From assembly GCA_049323895.1 (NCBI GenBank), contig JBMOKT010000025.1, positions 3,974 through 67,973 of the forward strand: 64,000 nucleotides of DNA. Reading direction: 5' to 3'. The DNA comes from JBMOKT01 sp049323895. GTDB taxonomy: Bacteria > Bacillota > Peptococcia > Peptococcales > BICA1-8. Numbering within the stretch: position 1 is the first letter of the stretch; each line of letters opens with the position of its first letter. The notes below the pieces were generated by a model. The model made no database searches and was not told the DNA's origin. It was given only the letters and a program-made list of their open reading frames with translations. Positions 52,342-62,933 of the stretch are shown one piece after another. A program made the translations under genes and the position numbers.

Positions 52342-52530
52342 CTACATACCCTGAATAAAATCTGATAAGCCTTTGCGTTCCTGCTTCACACCATTGGCGA
52401 GAGCCAGCGCTTTTTGCCATGTATTTTCCGTTTCATATTTGAAAAACTCATAAAGAGGATTTATTTCTGTAGAGGGTAATAAAACCGTCGCCGTGGTCAA
52501 TGACCAGATGATATCTGGACTATACCCCAT
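52342..52530 (-). CDS. Doubtful 62-residue ORF after cydC
   Basis: A frame beginning at an ATG 8 bp after the cydC stop (MGYSPDIIWSLTTATVLLPS at the N-terminus, ALALANGVKQERKGLSDF near the C-terminus) ends just before the terminator. Its composition is protein-like and it fills the space between cydC and the terminator. It has no ribosome binding site and no recognised family; it may be a gene remnant. Confidence 0.25.
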   Translation of the reverse strand: MGYSPDIIWSLTTATVLLPSTEINPLYEFFKYETENTWQKALALANGVKQERKGLSDFIQGM

Positions 52531-52538
52531 AGAGAAAA

Positions 52539-54281
52539 CTAAAGTTCTTGGTTTAAAACCTGCCTTTGCAAATTCCACATTTGAAAGTAACGCCCTCTCT
52601 TTAATAGCAATTCTTCATGTTTTCCCTGCTCCACCACTTTTCCTTGGTCTAAAACTAAAATTCTGTCCATATTGTTAAGCCCAGTTAAACGATGGGTAAC
52701 CACTAATGTGGTTTTAGCTTGAGCTAAAAGCATAATTTCCTCCATCAGTTCTTTCTCGGTTACCGCATCTAATCCTACGGTAGCCTCATCCAGTATTAAG
52801 ATTGGTGCATCTTTTAAAAGCACTCTGGCCACAGCCAGACGCTGTCTCTGACCTCCGGAAAGTTTAAATCCCCCCATACCTACAGATGTTTCATAGCCAT
52901 CAGGTAAACCTATAATAAACTCATGTATTTTAGCCCTCCGGGCAGCCTCCATCATCTGCTCTTCGGTTGCTTTTGAATTGGCAAGCAGTAAATTTTCTCT
53001 GATTGTTGCATTAAATAAGTAAGTATCTTGGGTCACTACACCTACTAACCTGCGCAAATCCTGAGAATTATAAGATTTAATTTCCTGTCCGTTTATGCCG
53101 ATATATCCCTCTTCATAGTCCCAAAACCTTAGCAGTAAATTAATCAGGGTGCTTTTGCCGGAACCACTGGGACCTACGAGAGCCAACCTTTCTCCCCCCG
53201 GCACTTCAAAATTCAGACCGTTTAAAATCCGGCGATCCTTTGGAGAATACCGGAAACAGAGACCATTGATAGTAATGGCGGGTCTTTCCGAATACGGCGG
53301 GCTGCTCTCGACAGTATCTATGACAACAGGTTCCATGTTAACGATGTCCAAAAGCCTTCCTGCCGCCTTTAAACTTTCTTGGAAATACTGAAATACCAAA
53401 GGGGCAGGTTGTACGGCTTCAAAACCAGCCAGCACAGCTAAGGGCAGCATAGCCAGGTAAATACCATTCAGTTCATTACGGGCAACTAAGGGAATAGCCA
53501 GAACCAGGCTGAAGCACATAGCTAGATTCATGCTCAGATTAACTAAGGCTGAAGAAAGGGCTTGGAAATTGGCTGTCTTGTCCTGTAGTTTTATTAATTT
53601 ACTGCTTATCTCGTTTGTCTTAAACTGCTGTTCTTTATCCCTCCCAAAGGCAATTATCTCAGCCATACCCTGCATACTCTCGGCTAAAATTCCATTAAGC
53701 TCCCCTTTTGTTTCTGCTATCTTTCTTCCTGTATCTCTAATCAAGCCTTTTATTGCTGAAGGAATACCCACTCCTGCCAGGAGAAAGAAGAATGAAAAAA
53801 CTATCGCCAGGGGCCAATAGAACCAGAGCAATAACAAAAACCCTGTCCCTAAAACCATAAAAAATACCAGTGAGGGGACTAAAACCCTCAGATAAAAAAA
53901 CTTTAGGGTATCCACATCCCCCACTATCCGGCTTAATAAATCTCCGCTCTGATAATGCATCAGCAGGGCAGGAGCCAAGGGCTCCAATTTACTGTAAAAC
54001 CAAACCCGGATATTACTAAGAATGCGAAAAGTTACATCATGGGTTAAATATCGTTCTAAGTAGCGAAGAACCGCCCGGGAAATTCCAAAAAACCGCACCC
54101 CCACAACTAGAGTCAATAGGTCAAGTACGGGAGGATGTAAAGCAGCACTGGAAATTAGTACAGCCGAAACCGCCAAAAGTCCTATATTACTGCCTACCGT
54201 CAAAAAGCCCAGCACAACACCTAAAAAAATCAGCTTCCGGTAAGGAACCAACAATTTCATTAGATTTAGAAAATTTATCAT
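52539..54281 (-). CDS. cydC: Cytochrome bd assembly ABC exporter subunit CydC
   Basis: A 580-residue half-transporter: six N-terminal membrane helices and an ABC domain with Walker A GPSGSGKST, signature LSGGQRQRLAVARVLL and Walker B ILILDEATVGLD. CydDC exports reduced thiols and supports cytochrome bd assembly. The ATG at 54281 follows GGAGGT, 1 bp after the cydD stop. The longer frame to 54305 overlaps cydD and is rejected. Confidence 0.92.
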   Translation of the reverse strand: MINFLNLMKLLVPYRKLIFLGVVLGFLTVGSNIGLLAVSAVLISSAALHPPVLDLLTLVVGVRFFGISRAVLRYLERYLTHDVTFRILSNIRVWFYSKLEPLAPALLMHYQSGDLLSRIVGDVDTLKFFYLRVLVPSLVFFMVLGTGFLLLLWFYWPLAIVFSFFFLLAGVGIPSAIKGLIRDTGRKIAETKGELNGILAESMQGMAEIIAFGRDKEQQFKTNEISSKLIKLQDKTANFQALSSALVNLSMNLAMCFSLVLAIPLVARNELNGIYLAMLPLAVLAGFEAVQPAPLVFQYFQESLKAAGRLLDIVNMEPVVIDTVESSPPYSERPAITINGLCFRYSPKDRRILNGLNFEVPGGERLALVGPSGSGKSTLINLLLRFWDYEEGYIGINGQEIKSYNSQDLRRLVGVVTQDTYLFNATIRENLLLANSKATEEQMMEAARRAKIHEFIIGLPDGYETSVGMGGFKLSGGQRQRLAVARVLLKDAPILILDEATVGLDAVTEKELMEEIMLLAQAKTTLVVTHRLTGLNNMDRILVLDQGKVVEQGKHEELLLKRGRYFQMWNLQRQVLNQEL

Positions 54282-54282
54282 C

Positions 54283-56007
54283 TTAGACCTCCAAAGCGGC
54301 AACAAGGGAATAATATACTCCCTTTTTTTTGCTCAATTCTTGGTGGCTGCCGGCTTCAACAATTTTCCCCTTATCTAAGACTAAAATCCGGTCCGATTTA
54401 TAAACACTCCACAAATTATGGGCAATAACCAATACACTGCGATTTTTCAACAAATTTCCCAAGGCCTCCTGTACCTCAGTTTCATTTTCAGGATCCAGCC
54501 CGGCAGTGGCTTCATCCAGGATTATCAGAGGAGCATTCTTCAAAAACGCTCTGGCAATGGCTAAGCGCTGGATCTGCCCCCCGCTTAAACCCGCTCCCCC
54601 TTCTCCAACCGATGTATCATAACCCTGGGGTAAATCCTCAATAAACCGGTGTGCATTAGCTAATTCTGCTGCTCTTTTAACCTCCTCCAATGAAGCAACA
54701 GGATTGGCTAAGCGAATATTGTCCAATATTGTACCTTGAAATAGGTAAGGTTTCTGGGGGACATAAGCTATCAAAGTGTATAAATCCTCTCTTCTGATTC
54801 TATTGAGCGGGATATCGTTTATAAGAATTTGACCTCGGTCAGGCTCGGTAAAACCTAATAATAAGTTGGTTATCGTACTTTTTCCCCCACCACTGGGGCC
54901 TATCAAAGCTACTGTTTCCCCGTGGCAAATCTCGAAAGAAACCCCTTCCAGAGCACTTCTGGCACCTTGGTCATAGCAATAATAAACATTTTGAAAACTT
55001 ATCTCTAATCGAGTAGCTTTAGGTGGCAAAAGCCTTTTTGCTTCACTTCCTGCCCATAAAGGCTCATCTAAAATCCGAAACATATCTAAAGCCGCACTGA
55101 CGGCTGAAATCCCTGCATGATACTGGCTGCCTAAATTTCTTAAAGGCAAATAGAACTCCGGCGCTAAAAGAATAATAAAAAATGCCTCTTCAAAAGAAAC
55201 CTTGCCGTAGACTAATCGTAAGCCTAGTGAAACCGCTACTATAGCAGTACTTAAGGTAGCTATCAATTCTAATGTTAAAGTCGAAAGAAATGCTATCCTT
55301 AAAACTTCCAATGTTGTTTTCCGAAAACGATTGCTGACAAGAGAGATAATTTCTTTTTGAAACATTTCCCGACCAAATAGCTTTAATGTTGCAAGCCCCT
55401 TTAATACATCAAAAAAGTGAGCATTCATCCTGTTTAGGACATCCCACTGTTTTTGAGTAACTGCTTCCGCCCATTTTCCTATCAGGATCATAAAAAGGGG
55501 AATTAAAGGTGCAGTACAAAGAAGAATAAGTCCGGAAAGAATATCCAAAGGAAAAATAAATCCCAGTATTACCAGGGGGATAAGGGCAGCCAAAACAAGC
55601 TGGGGAAGGTATCGGGCAAAATAGGCTTCCAAAGCTTCAATGCCTTCACTTAAGAGATTGACAAGTTCTCCGGTTTGCCTGCCTTTGACATAAAGGGGTC
55701 CTAAGAGATACAGGTGGGCTAAAAGTTCCTTGCGCATCGAGAATTTTATACGGGCTGCGGCAAAATAGGCGGTCATTTCACTTATCCACAAAAAAACGGC
55801 CCTTATAATTATTACTCCTAAAAGGATAAAAAGCAGGGGCCGGACCTGAACTAGATCCTGGCCCCCTAGAAACACATCATTTATGATTCGGGAGAAATAA
55901 CCGGCCTGAAGGACAGTTAAAAAACCGGCAAATGTACTAATTATTATGGTTGATGCCAATAAAAATCTGGAACTCCCAGCCTCTTTTAAAAGCCGTTTAT
56001 TGAGCAT
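54283..56007 (-). CDS. cydD: Cytochrome bd assembly ABC exporter subunit CydD
   Basis: A 574-residue half-transporter with six helices, Walker A GPSGGGKST, signature LSGGQIQRLAIARAFL and Walker B LIILDEATAGLD. It pairs with CydC. It lies 53 bp after cydB and 1 bp before cydC in the order A-B-D-C. Confidence 0.93.
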   Translation of the reverse strand: MLNKRLLKEAGSSRFLLASTIIISTFAGFLTVLQAGYFSRIINDVFLGGQDLVQVRPLLFILLGVIIIRAVFLWISEMTAYFAAARIKFSMRKELLAHLYLLGPLYVKGRQTGELVNLLSEGIEALEAYFARYLPQLVLAALIPLVILGFIFPLDILSGLILLCTAPLIPLFMILIGKWAEAVTQKQWDVLNRMNAHFFDVLKGLATLKLFGREMFQKEIISLVSNRFRKTTLEVLRIAFLSTLTLELIATLSTAIVAVSLGLRLVYGKVSFEEAFFIILLAPEFYLPLRNLGSQYHAGISAVSAALDMFRILDEPLWAGSEAKRLLPPKATRLEISFQNVYYCYDQGARSALEGVSFEICHGETVALIGPSGGGKSTITNLLLGFTEPDRGQILINDIPLNRIRREDLYTLIAYVPQKPYLFQGTILDNIRLANPVASLEEVKRAAELANAHRFIEDLPQGYDTSVGEGGAGLSGGQIQRLAIARAFLKNAPLIILDEATAGLDPENETEVQEALGNLLKNRSVLVIAHNLWSVYKSDRILVLDKGKIVEAGSHQELSKKKGVYYSLVAALEV

Positions 56008-56060
56008 AATTTTCCCCCAATCATTTTACTAAAAGTGAACATTTCCTCTGAAACACACTG

Positions 56061-57052
56061 CTAATATTCAAGATTTTTAACATTTACCCTTTGCCGGAAA
56101 ACCCAGTACGTCCAAGCCTGATATAAAAGAATCACCGGAACCAAGGTTAAAGCTATGATGGTCATAATCTTCAAAGTATACGGACTTGATGAAGCATTAT
56201 AAATATTCAAACTCCATTCGGGATTAAGGCTGGAAACCATAACCCTGGGAAATAGTCCCCAAAATATACTTATGGTATAGAGGGCAATAGTCAACCCGGT
56301 AAATATAAATGATCTGCCATTTTTGCCTGCACGGAAAAATGTATATGCTAAAGTTAAAGTGATAACGGCAGTTATCTGTACTATTCCGGCGGCATTTTTA
56401 AACAAATCGGTTTGCAGATAGCTTAAGAGCACAAAGAGCAGAAAAACGGGAATGGTAATAACGGCTAATTTTACTGCTAATTTATTACTGCGCTCCAATA
56501 ATGCGCCCTCTAATTTCAGGGAAAGAAACAAATTGCCATGGAGCATAAATAAGAAGAGTACCGCTAATCCTCCCACTAAAGTATATGGTGATAAAAGGTC
56601 AAAAAAAGTTCCAACATATTCCATCCTGCTGTCAATAGGAACACCTTTAATCAGGTTAGCCATAGCAACTCCCCAGAGAAGAGCGGGCAACAAACTGCCA
56701 AAGAAGATCATCCAGTCCCATAAGCTGCGCCAGGTTAAGCTCTCGTCCTTGCTGCGGAATTCAAAGGCAATACCCCGGACAATCAACGCCGCCAAAATTA
56801 GAAAGAGGGCTAAATAAAAACCACTGAAAAGGGTGGCATACCAATTGGGAAAAGCAGCAAATAAAGCTCCCCCGGCGGTAAGCATCCAGACCTCGTTTCC
56901 GTCCCAAAAAGGACCGATGCTGTTTATAATCAACCGCCGTTCAAGATCATCCCTTCCTAAAAACGGCAGCAGAATACCTACGCCATAATCAAATCCCTCT
57001 AAAAAATAGAAACCGATAAATAATACGCTAACCAGGATAAACCATAAAATAT

Positions 57053-57062
<10 letters not shown>
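56061..57062 (-). CDS. cydB: Cytochrome bd ubiquinol/menaquinol oxidase subunit II
   Basis: A 333-residue membrane subunit: FLEGFDYGVGILLPFLGRDD, INSIGPFWDGNEVWMLTAGG (20 residues) and FPNWYATLFSGFY match CydB. It forms the oxidase core with CydA and overlaps the cydA stop by 10 bp. Confidence 0.96.
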
Positions 57063-58438
<1,376 letters not shown>

Positions 58439-58510
58439 AAACTTAACCTCCCTTTAATTTTCCTGCCGGAAAAAAGTTTAAACTACTCCCTCCTTTCCCG
58501 GTTACTATCT

Positions 58511-58568
58511 AACTATACCTTATCAGTATACTTTACGTTATAGTATACCAATTTAGTATAGTATAGGT
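58511..58568. promoter_or_regulatory. Operator-like GTATAC/CTATACC cluster upstream of cydA
   Basis: CTATACC (58513-58519), GTATAC (58526-58531), GTATACC (58543-58549) and GTATAGTATAGG (58556-58566) occur within 60 bp. GTATAC also occurs near the Rrf2 start (59040-59045) and twice in the palindrome upstream of rubrerythrin. The Rrf2 protein is the likely ligand; inference. Confidence 0.5.
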
Positions 58569-58605
58569 GAAAAAAATAATATATTTTTAATAATATTCTT
58601 GATAA

Positions 58606-59019
58606 TTACCTTATATTTTTGGCAATCTCCCAAAAATTATATTTCGCCAATTGATTTACCAAACCATTTTGGATATCAAAGAGGGCCCGGTGAATAGCAC
58701 ATTGGCTAGACCAATTTTTACTGCAATATTGTGGACTAATCAGACAACGGTTAACAACAACCGGACCTTCAACCGCTTCGACAACATCCAGTAAAGTTAT
58801 TTCCCGGGGCGTTTTATTTAAGCTGTAACCGCCACCCACTCCACGGTGAGATTTGACAATCCCCGCTTTTATTAAGGATCGCATGATTTTTAGTAAGAAG
58901 CGCATAGGAATCTCTTCTTTTTCCGCTATAAGCTGGGCATTGATAAACTCCTCAGAAGGAACTCTTGTTAGGTACAGGACGGCCCGAAAAGCATAATCTG
59001 TGGCTTGAGTAAGCTGCAT
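58606..59019 (-). CDS. Rrf2-family redox regulator
   Basis: A 137-residue winged-helix protein: MQLTQATDYAFRAVLYLTRV, VGGGYSLNKTPREITLLDVVEAV and a C-terminal RCLISPQYCSKNWSSQC with three cysteines spaced like those that bind Fe-S clusters in IscR/NsrR. The ATG at 59019 follows AAGGAGA; the longer frame to 59097 lacks a site. It lies between cydABDC and rubrerythrin, all on the same strand, and probably controls both in response to oxygen or NO. Confidence 0.9.
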   Translation of the reverse strand: MQLTQATDYAFRAVLYLTRVPSEEFINAQLIAEKEEIPMRFLLKIMRSLIKAGIVKSHRGVGGGYSLNKTPREITLLDVVEAVEGPVVVNRCLISPQYCSKNWSSQCAIHRALFDIQNGLVNQLAKYNFWEIAKNIR

Positions 59020-59160
59020 TATGATTCTCCTTTTTGAATGTATACTGTAATGGTGCAATTTCATTTCCACTATATTTGAAAAAAAAATATCCGTCAAGAC
59101 CTAAAAAAGAGACACAATTGCTAAAAATTTATGCCTCTTATCAAGTTAATATAAATGGAC

Positions 59161-59586
59161 TTATTTAAAATAACGCCCTAACAAACCTTTTAAAGCTTGC
59201 GCATGACGAGCTTCATCTTTAGCAGCTTCATCGAAAGCATCATGGACCTCATCCAGATTGTTTTCCTTGGCCACTTTAGCCGATTGCTTTTTCATCTGGT
59301 TAGATTTTTGTTCACCTTGTAAAGCCTTTTCTAAGTTTTCCTTAGTACTTATAGAAATCTCTCCATTTAATTCTCCAAAACGGGCAGCATGCAGAGCTTC
59401 TTCCCAGGCGATAGTTTTTAAAACTTCAGCAATTTCCGGATAGCCTTCCCTTTGAGCCTGACGGGCTACTGCCAAATACCAGCCTACTTCACTATTCTCA
59501 CCATTAAAATTTGCTCTTACATCTTCTTCGACAGCGGTTCCTTTGGCTGCCCCAAGTTGATTTTCAGTTATTAAATTGAGTTCCAT
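59161..59586 (-). CDS. Rubrerythrin-like diiron protein without rubredoxin domain
   Basis: A 141-residue ferritin-like four-helix protein. ENSEVGWYLAVARQA, IAWEEALHAARFGEL and DEARHAQALKGLLGRYF supply the E and ExxH diiron ligands. The usual C-terminal rubredoxin CxxC is absent. It reduces peroxide in anaerobes. The ATG at 59586 follows GAGGAGG. A long inverted repeat lies 130 bp upstream. Confidence 0.88.
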   Translation of the reverse strand: MELNLITENQLGAAKGTAVEEDVRANFNGENSEVGWYLAVARQAQREGYPEIAEVLKTIAWEEALHAARFGELNGEISISTKENLEKALQGEQKSNQMKKQSAKVAKENNLDEVHDAFDEAAKDEARHAQALKGLLGRYFK

Positions 59587-59715
59587 AAAAATTTTCCTCC
59601 TCGAGTCTAATTTATTTTTCAAAAACTAGCCTGTGCATTTTAAAATTTAATATGTAAACCCAGAGTTTATTTATCCACTCCTTCCCTTAAAATATTATAC
59701 TATATTGGTATAGTT

Positions 59716-59756
59716 TTATATTAAAAGTATACCTTCTTTGTATACTTTTAATATAA
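59716..59756. promoter_or_regulatory. Perfect 17-bp inverted repeat upstream of rubrerythrin
   Basis: TTATATTAAAAGTATAC (59716-59732) and its exact complement (59740-59756) are separated by CTTCTTT. The inner parts contain GTATAC on each arm, the motif found near cydA and the Rrf2 gene. It could be an operator; a terminator is less likely as no clear T tract follows. The rest of 59587-59900 holds only a tiny ORF. Confidence 0.6.
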
Positions 59757-59805
59757 AAAAATTTCCCAGTCCCGTCAAGTATAATTTTGTATGTGGCAAC
59801 CCTAT

Positions 59806-59865
59806 TCACCGACTGACGGGCAGCAGGAATTCCGTGATCTTAAATTTAGGAGTTTCGTTTTCCAT
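59806..59865 (-). CDS. Doubtful 19-residue ORF
   Basis: An ATG with TAGGTGATATT upstream opens MENETPKFKITEFLLPVSR and stops. It may be the start of a decayed gene or a leader peptide; no relative recognised. Confidence 0.15.
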   Translation of the reverse strand: MENETPKFKITEFLLPVSR

Positions 59866-59900
59866 AATATCACCTACATGAAGGCTAGCTATCGACTGAA

Positions 59901-60383
59901 TTATTTCATGACCAGTCCTTTATCAATAGCTTCCTGAATAATTTTATGGCAGCAAACGCCAAGCGGATTTTTCTCTTTGCAATTAGAGTTTTTCATCGCT
60001 CCAGTAATGGCATTCACTTCTTTAACCGTTTGTGCCCCATTCTTCACTACTGCTTCAATTACCTGCTTTTCTGTGACTTTGCTGCAATAGCAGGCATACT
60101 TAGGATTTGCATCTTTTTTGAACCAAATAGGAACACTGACCTGGTCTTTCAAGAATTTTATTCCAATATCGGTATTGTAATATACAACATTACAGTCCTC
60201 ATTCATACAAATCCAATATCCATCTCCTTCAACGGTCTTTCGGTAGTCGTCTGCCACTAAATGTTCAACCGTTATCTTGCTAACAGATATTCCTTCGTTA
60301 TCACAGACGGAGCACTTATCTACCTTGACCATGTCTGTATTTTTTGTATTGCATCCACAACAGCATTCATTAGCAAGTTTCAT
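59901..60383 (-). CDS. CopZ-type (2Fe-2S)/zinc protein
   Basis: A 160-residue cysteine-rich protein. The N-terminal half has CCCGC, CSVC and MNEDCNVVYYN, as in the zinc-binding domain of Archaeoglobus-type CopZ. The C-terminal half is a BFD-like [2Fe-2S] domain: CYCSKVTEKQVIEAV, then NCKEKNPLGVCC. The copper-binding HMA domain of full-length CopZ is absent. It may be a metal or electron-transfer helper. GGAGGT precedes the ATG. Confidence 0.78.
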   Translation of the reverse strand: MKLANECCCGCNTKNTDMVKVDKCSVCDNEGISVSKITVEHLVADDYRKTVEGDGYWICMNEDCNVVYYNTDIGIKFLKDQVSVPIWFKKDANPKYACYCSKVTEKQVIEAVVKNGAQTVKEVNAITGAMKNSNCKEKNPLGVCCHKIIQEAIDKGLVMK

Positions 60384-60467
60384 CTATAAAACCTCCATCT
60401 TTGCTATTAATCCTCATATAGTCACCTCATGATTTCAGCACCTTTTAACTAAACGAAAAATTGTTAA

Positions 60468-60695
60468 CTATCGAAATCCATATTCAATAGCGTTTTGAAA
60501 TGCTGAATTGATTTCTTCCATTTCCGGTTCAGCTTTATCCCACCCAGTTCCAAAAAGTTTATAGTAATCAAATAAAAGCTCTAATTGTAACCAATTATTA
60601 TCCGCTATAGCCGTAAGCAGACCTGCTATTCGATTAACCATATATTTATTCAATACTTTCATCTCATTTTCTGAAAGTTGATTGTTGGCATGCAT
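60468..60695 (-). CDS. Hypothetical helical protein (75 residues)
   Basis: A small acidic protein, mostly predicted helix (LNKYMVNRIAGLLTAIADNN, LLFDYYKLFGTGW). No family was recognised. If the assembly gap is closed by its 127-bp overlap, it lies about 50 bp downstream of the iron-sulfur flavoprotein gene and may be co-transcribed. Confidence 0.5.
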   Translation of the reverse strand: MHANNQLSENEMKVLNKYMVNRIAGLLTAIADNNWLQLELLFDYYKLFGTGWDKAEPEMEEINSAFQNAIEYGFR

Positions 60696-60741
60696 GTCTT
60701 CTACTGGCCCATTCCTAAAAGCAAAATGGGTAATTGCTTTT

Positions 60742-60868
60742 TGTACTAACCAGTTTGTTTTCTTCTATTCTTCAAAATTGACCCTAATATTTTGCCAGCT
60801 TTGTAGGTCTGTTTTTTTGCATCTTCCTGCTTACCAAAACAAGGAGGTAGGTGTTCCTCTTCAATCCT
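60742..60868. repeat. 127-bp direct repeat, copy left of assembly gap
   Basis: Base-for-base the same as 60969-61095. Both copies abut the N run, so they are most likely the overlapping ends of two contigs. This copy contains a duplicate of the last part of the flavoprotein gene. Confidence 0.9.
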
Positions 60869-60968
60869 NNNNNNNNNNNNNNNNNNNNNNNNNNNNNNNN
60901 NNNNNNNNNNNNNNNNNNNNNNNNNNNNNNNNNNNNNNNNNNNNNNNNNNNNNNNNNNNNNNNNNNNN
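60869..60968. other. Assembly gap (100 N)
   Basis: Exactly 100 N, a conventional placeholder for unknown gap size. The flanks are identical over 127 bp, so the real gap is probably zero or negative. Confidence 0.98.
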
Positions 60969-61095
60969 TGTACTAACCAGTTTGTTTTCTTCTATTCTTC
61001 AAAATTGACCCTAATATTTTGCCAGCTTTGTAGGTCTGTTTTTTTGCATCTTCCTGCTTACCAAAACAAGGAGGTAGGTGTTCCTCTTCAATCCT
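60969..61095. repeat. 127-bp direct repeat, copy right of assembly gap
   Basis: Identical to 60742-60868. It holds the last 41 codons of the flavoprotein gene. Confidence 0.9.
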
Positions 61096-61617
61096 ATCTA
61101 AAAAACCGTGTTGTCTTACAACTTTCCCTACGGCGCAGTCATGTCCAAATCCACAGGTATAGCATTGCGAATACCCTCTTGCAAAGACTGATTCAACTAT
61201 TACCATTTTATTTTGAAGCATCATCTTTTCTATATATGATTGGACAGCATTATCTCCATCATAGGATGTGCTCACTATTACTCCAAGTTTACCTGCAAGG
61301 CTGAACCTCTCCTGATGCCTGAAACTGTAGGTTCTCTCCATGCATGCGTGCCCGAGAGCATTTATCATTCCATAATAGTTAGGCGCACCAAATACTATGG
61401 CATCTGCTTTAAGCATTTTGTCTCCTATTTCTATCCAATCGTCCTTTACTTTGCATATATTATCTGATGCGCACTGTACACAACTGATACAACCGCCTAT
61501 CTTTTTTCCGGAAAGTGAAATAAATTCATATTCCAAACCTGAAACCTCTAATACGGCTTTAACTGAATCACTAGTAACACCATTTTTTCTACCGCTTCCA
61601 CTTATTCCGAGTATCAT
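60973..61617 (-). CDS. Iron-sulfur flavoprotein / NADPH-dependent FMN reductase family
   Basis: A 214-residue flavodoxin-fold protein: MILGISGSGRKNGVT (FMN phosphate loop), CISCVQCASDNIC (CX2CX2CX5C, the cluster motif of iron-sulfur flavoproteins), GAPNYYGMINA and VSTSYDGDN. A second cysteine group, CYTCGFGHDC, lies near residue 145. It moves electrons, often for O2 or peroxide defence in anaerobes. The ATG at 61617 follows AAAGGA. The C-terminus is complete at the edge of the assembly gap. Confidence 0.85.
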   Translation of the reverse strand: MILGISGSGRKNGVTSDSVKAVLEVSGLEYEFISLSGKKIGGCISCVQCASDNICKVKDDWIEIGDKMLKADAIVFGAPNYYGMINALGHACMERTYSFRHQERFSLAGKLGVIVSTSYDGDNAVQSYIEKMMLQNKMVIVESVFARGYSQCYTCGFGHDCAVGKVVRQHGFLDRIEEEHLPPCFGKQEDAKKQTYKAGKILGSILKNRRKQTG

Positions 61618-61745
61618 ACCATCATCCTTTCTCATGCTTGTACACTATTAATTGTTTAACATATTACATCTATTGTAAATATAAAAATCGACCGCAAGCC
61701 TTATAACCACTCTATCAGCTTTATTCAATATGAAAATGCAAATGT

Positions 61746-62033
61746 CTATCGTAAAAACTCAGGCAGCCTGTCAAGTGACTTAAGTTCTAAGTGAGGCCCA
61801 AAAGGCAGGGTTTCCTTTGTGTTGTTAAAACGGTTTATCCAAGCCACATTAAATCCAAAGCTGGCTGCACCAGCTACATCCCAGGCGTTGGAAGAATGAA
61901 ACAGCACTTCTTGTGAAGATACACCGAACTTTTCAGTGACTAACTCATAGACCCTGGGGGCAGGCTTATAAGTCTTCACTTCATCTACTGATAGTATAGC
62001 AGGTTTTTTGCTCATTTTTTGCTCCCAAACCAC
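61746..62033 (-). pseudogene. C-terminal fragment of a haloacid dehalogenase-type HAD hydrolase
   Basis: A 95-residue frame: SVDEVKTYKPAPRVYELV and VLFHSSNAWDVAGAASFGFN are the third and fourth HAD motifs of type II 2-haloacid dehalogenases. The N-terminal half with the nucleophile aspartate (DxDxT) is missing, and the upstream sequence has no matching frame. It cannot be active. Confidence 0.75.
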
Positions 62034-62176
62034 TACATATAGTGGTTAACCCGCCTTGTTTGCCCTACAAACCACTTATTTGTCATCAGAACTATACTCT
62101 CAACGTGCCTTGAGTGTATAAAATAATGCCCATTGAGCTTGGTGGGGCCTTGGCGGCGCACTATATTGTGTGAATA

Positions 62177-62500
62177 TTACTCCTCCGGTAAGCTGTCAAA
62201 CAAAATACGCAGATAATCACGTCTGCCGTATAAGATACGGTCGATAAACACATTCGTTCTGTCTATGCGGTAAAATGTTATGTAATTTCCGCAAACGAGA
62301 TGCCGATAATCACTTTCAATCCCTGTAATCGAGGACAAAAGAGATCCTATTTCGGGAAAATCGCGCAGCTTTTCAAGGGCATCCAAAATGCCCGCCACAG
62401 TTTTTTGAGCTGCGGCGGGATTTTGTAGTTCATTATAGATATATTCCCATATCTCGTTGAGGTCGTTTAGAGCCTCGAGAGAATAACGAAGTTTATGCAT
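62177..62500 (-). CDS. ParE/RelE-family toxin
   Basis: A 107-residue toxin: LRYSLEALNDLNEIWEYIYN, FPEIGSLL, YRHLVCGNYITFYRID and ILYGRRDYLRIL match ParE/RelE-type toxins. It overlaps the antitoxin gene by 8 bp. ParE poisons DNA gyrase and RelE cleaves mRNA; the sequence does not tell which. Confidence 0.9.
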   Translation of the reverse strand: MHKLRYSLEALNDLNEIWEYIYNELQNPAAAQKTVAGILDALEKLRDFPEIGSLLSSITGIESDYRHLVCGNYITFYRIDRTNVFIDRILYGRRDYLRILFDSLPEE

Positions 62501-62750
62501 CTTCTTTTTCTTTGAAATGCGCTTTCACGTCCTCGTGAGAAAGCCATCCCTTTTCCTCTCCAGATTTGCGGCCTTTGTTGAGCTCAGCAAGCAGCTTGAT
62601 CGTTGCCTGCGCTTTTTCGTAATCAGTAATATCAATCAGTGCATACCGTCCTCTACCGTTCTTAGTTAAGAAAACAGGCTCACCGGCGGCGACATCGCGT
62701 AAAACCTCGTTGTAATTGCGCAAATCAGATATTGGCTTAATATTCGGCAT
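62493..62750 (-). CDS. Phd/YefM-family antitoxin
   Basis: An 85-residue antitoxin: MPNIKPISDLRNYNEVLRDV, EPVFLTKNGRGRYALIDI and a charged C-terminus that should fold on the toxin. The ATG at 62750 follows AAGGAG. An imperfect inverted repeat with TGCTGTT and AACAGCA arms at about 62768-62812 lies just upstream and may be the operator. Confidence 0.9.
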   Translation of the reverse strand: MPNIKPISDLRNYNEVLRDVAAGEPVFLTKNGRGRYALIDITDYEKAQATIKLLAELNKGRKSGEEKGWLSHEDVKAHFKEKEDA

Positions 62751-62903
62751 AAATAACAACTCCTTTCTGCTGTTATTATTATATGCTTATTATTCGTAAA
62801 ATACAACAGCATAATCTTCTCTTTTGCAATGGCGGCGAGGATACCATCCTCATATGCCACAGCCTCTGCCGGAGTGATTTCCACCGTGGGAAGCATTGGG
62901 GGG

Positions 62904-62930
62904 AAGCATTGGGGACGGTTCCTTTTGCTT
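62904..62930. repeat. REP hairpin, left flank of transposase relic
   Basis: AAGCATTGGGGACGGTTCC then TTTTGCTT folds AAGCA...GGGGA against TTCC...TGCTT. It is the inverted partner of 63759-63787, sharing GGGACGGTTCCTTTTGCTT. Confidence 0.75.
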
Positions 62931-62933
62931 TCT

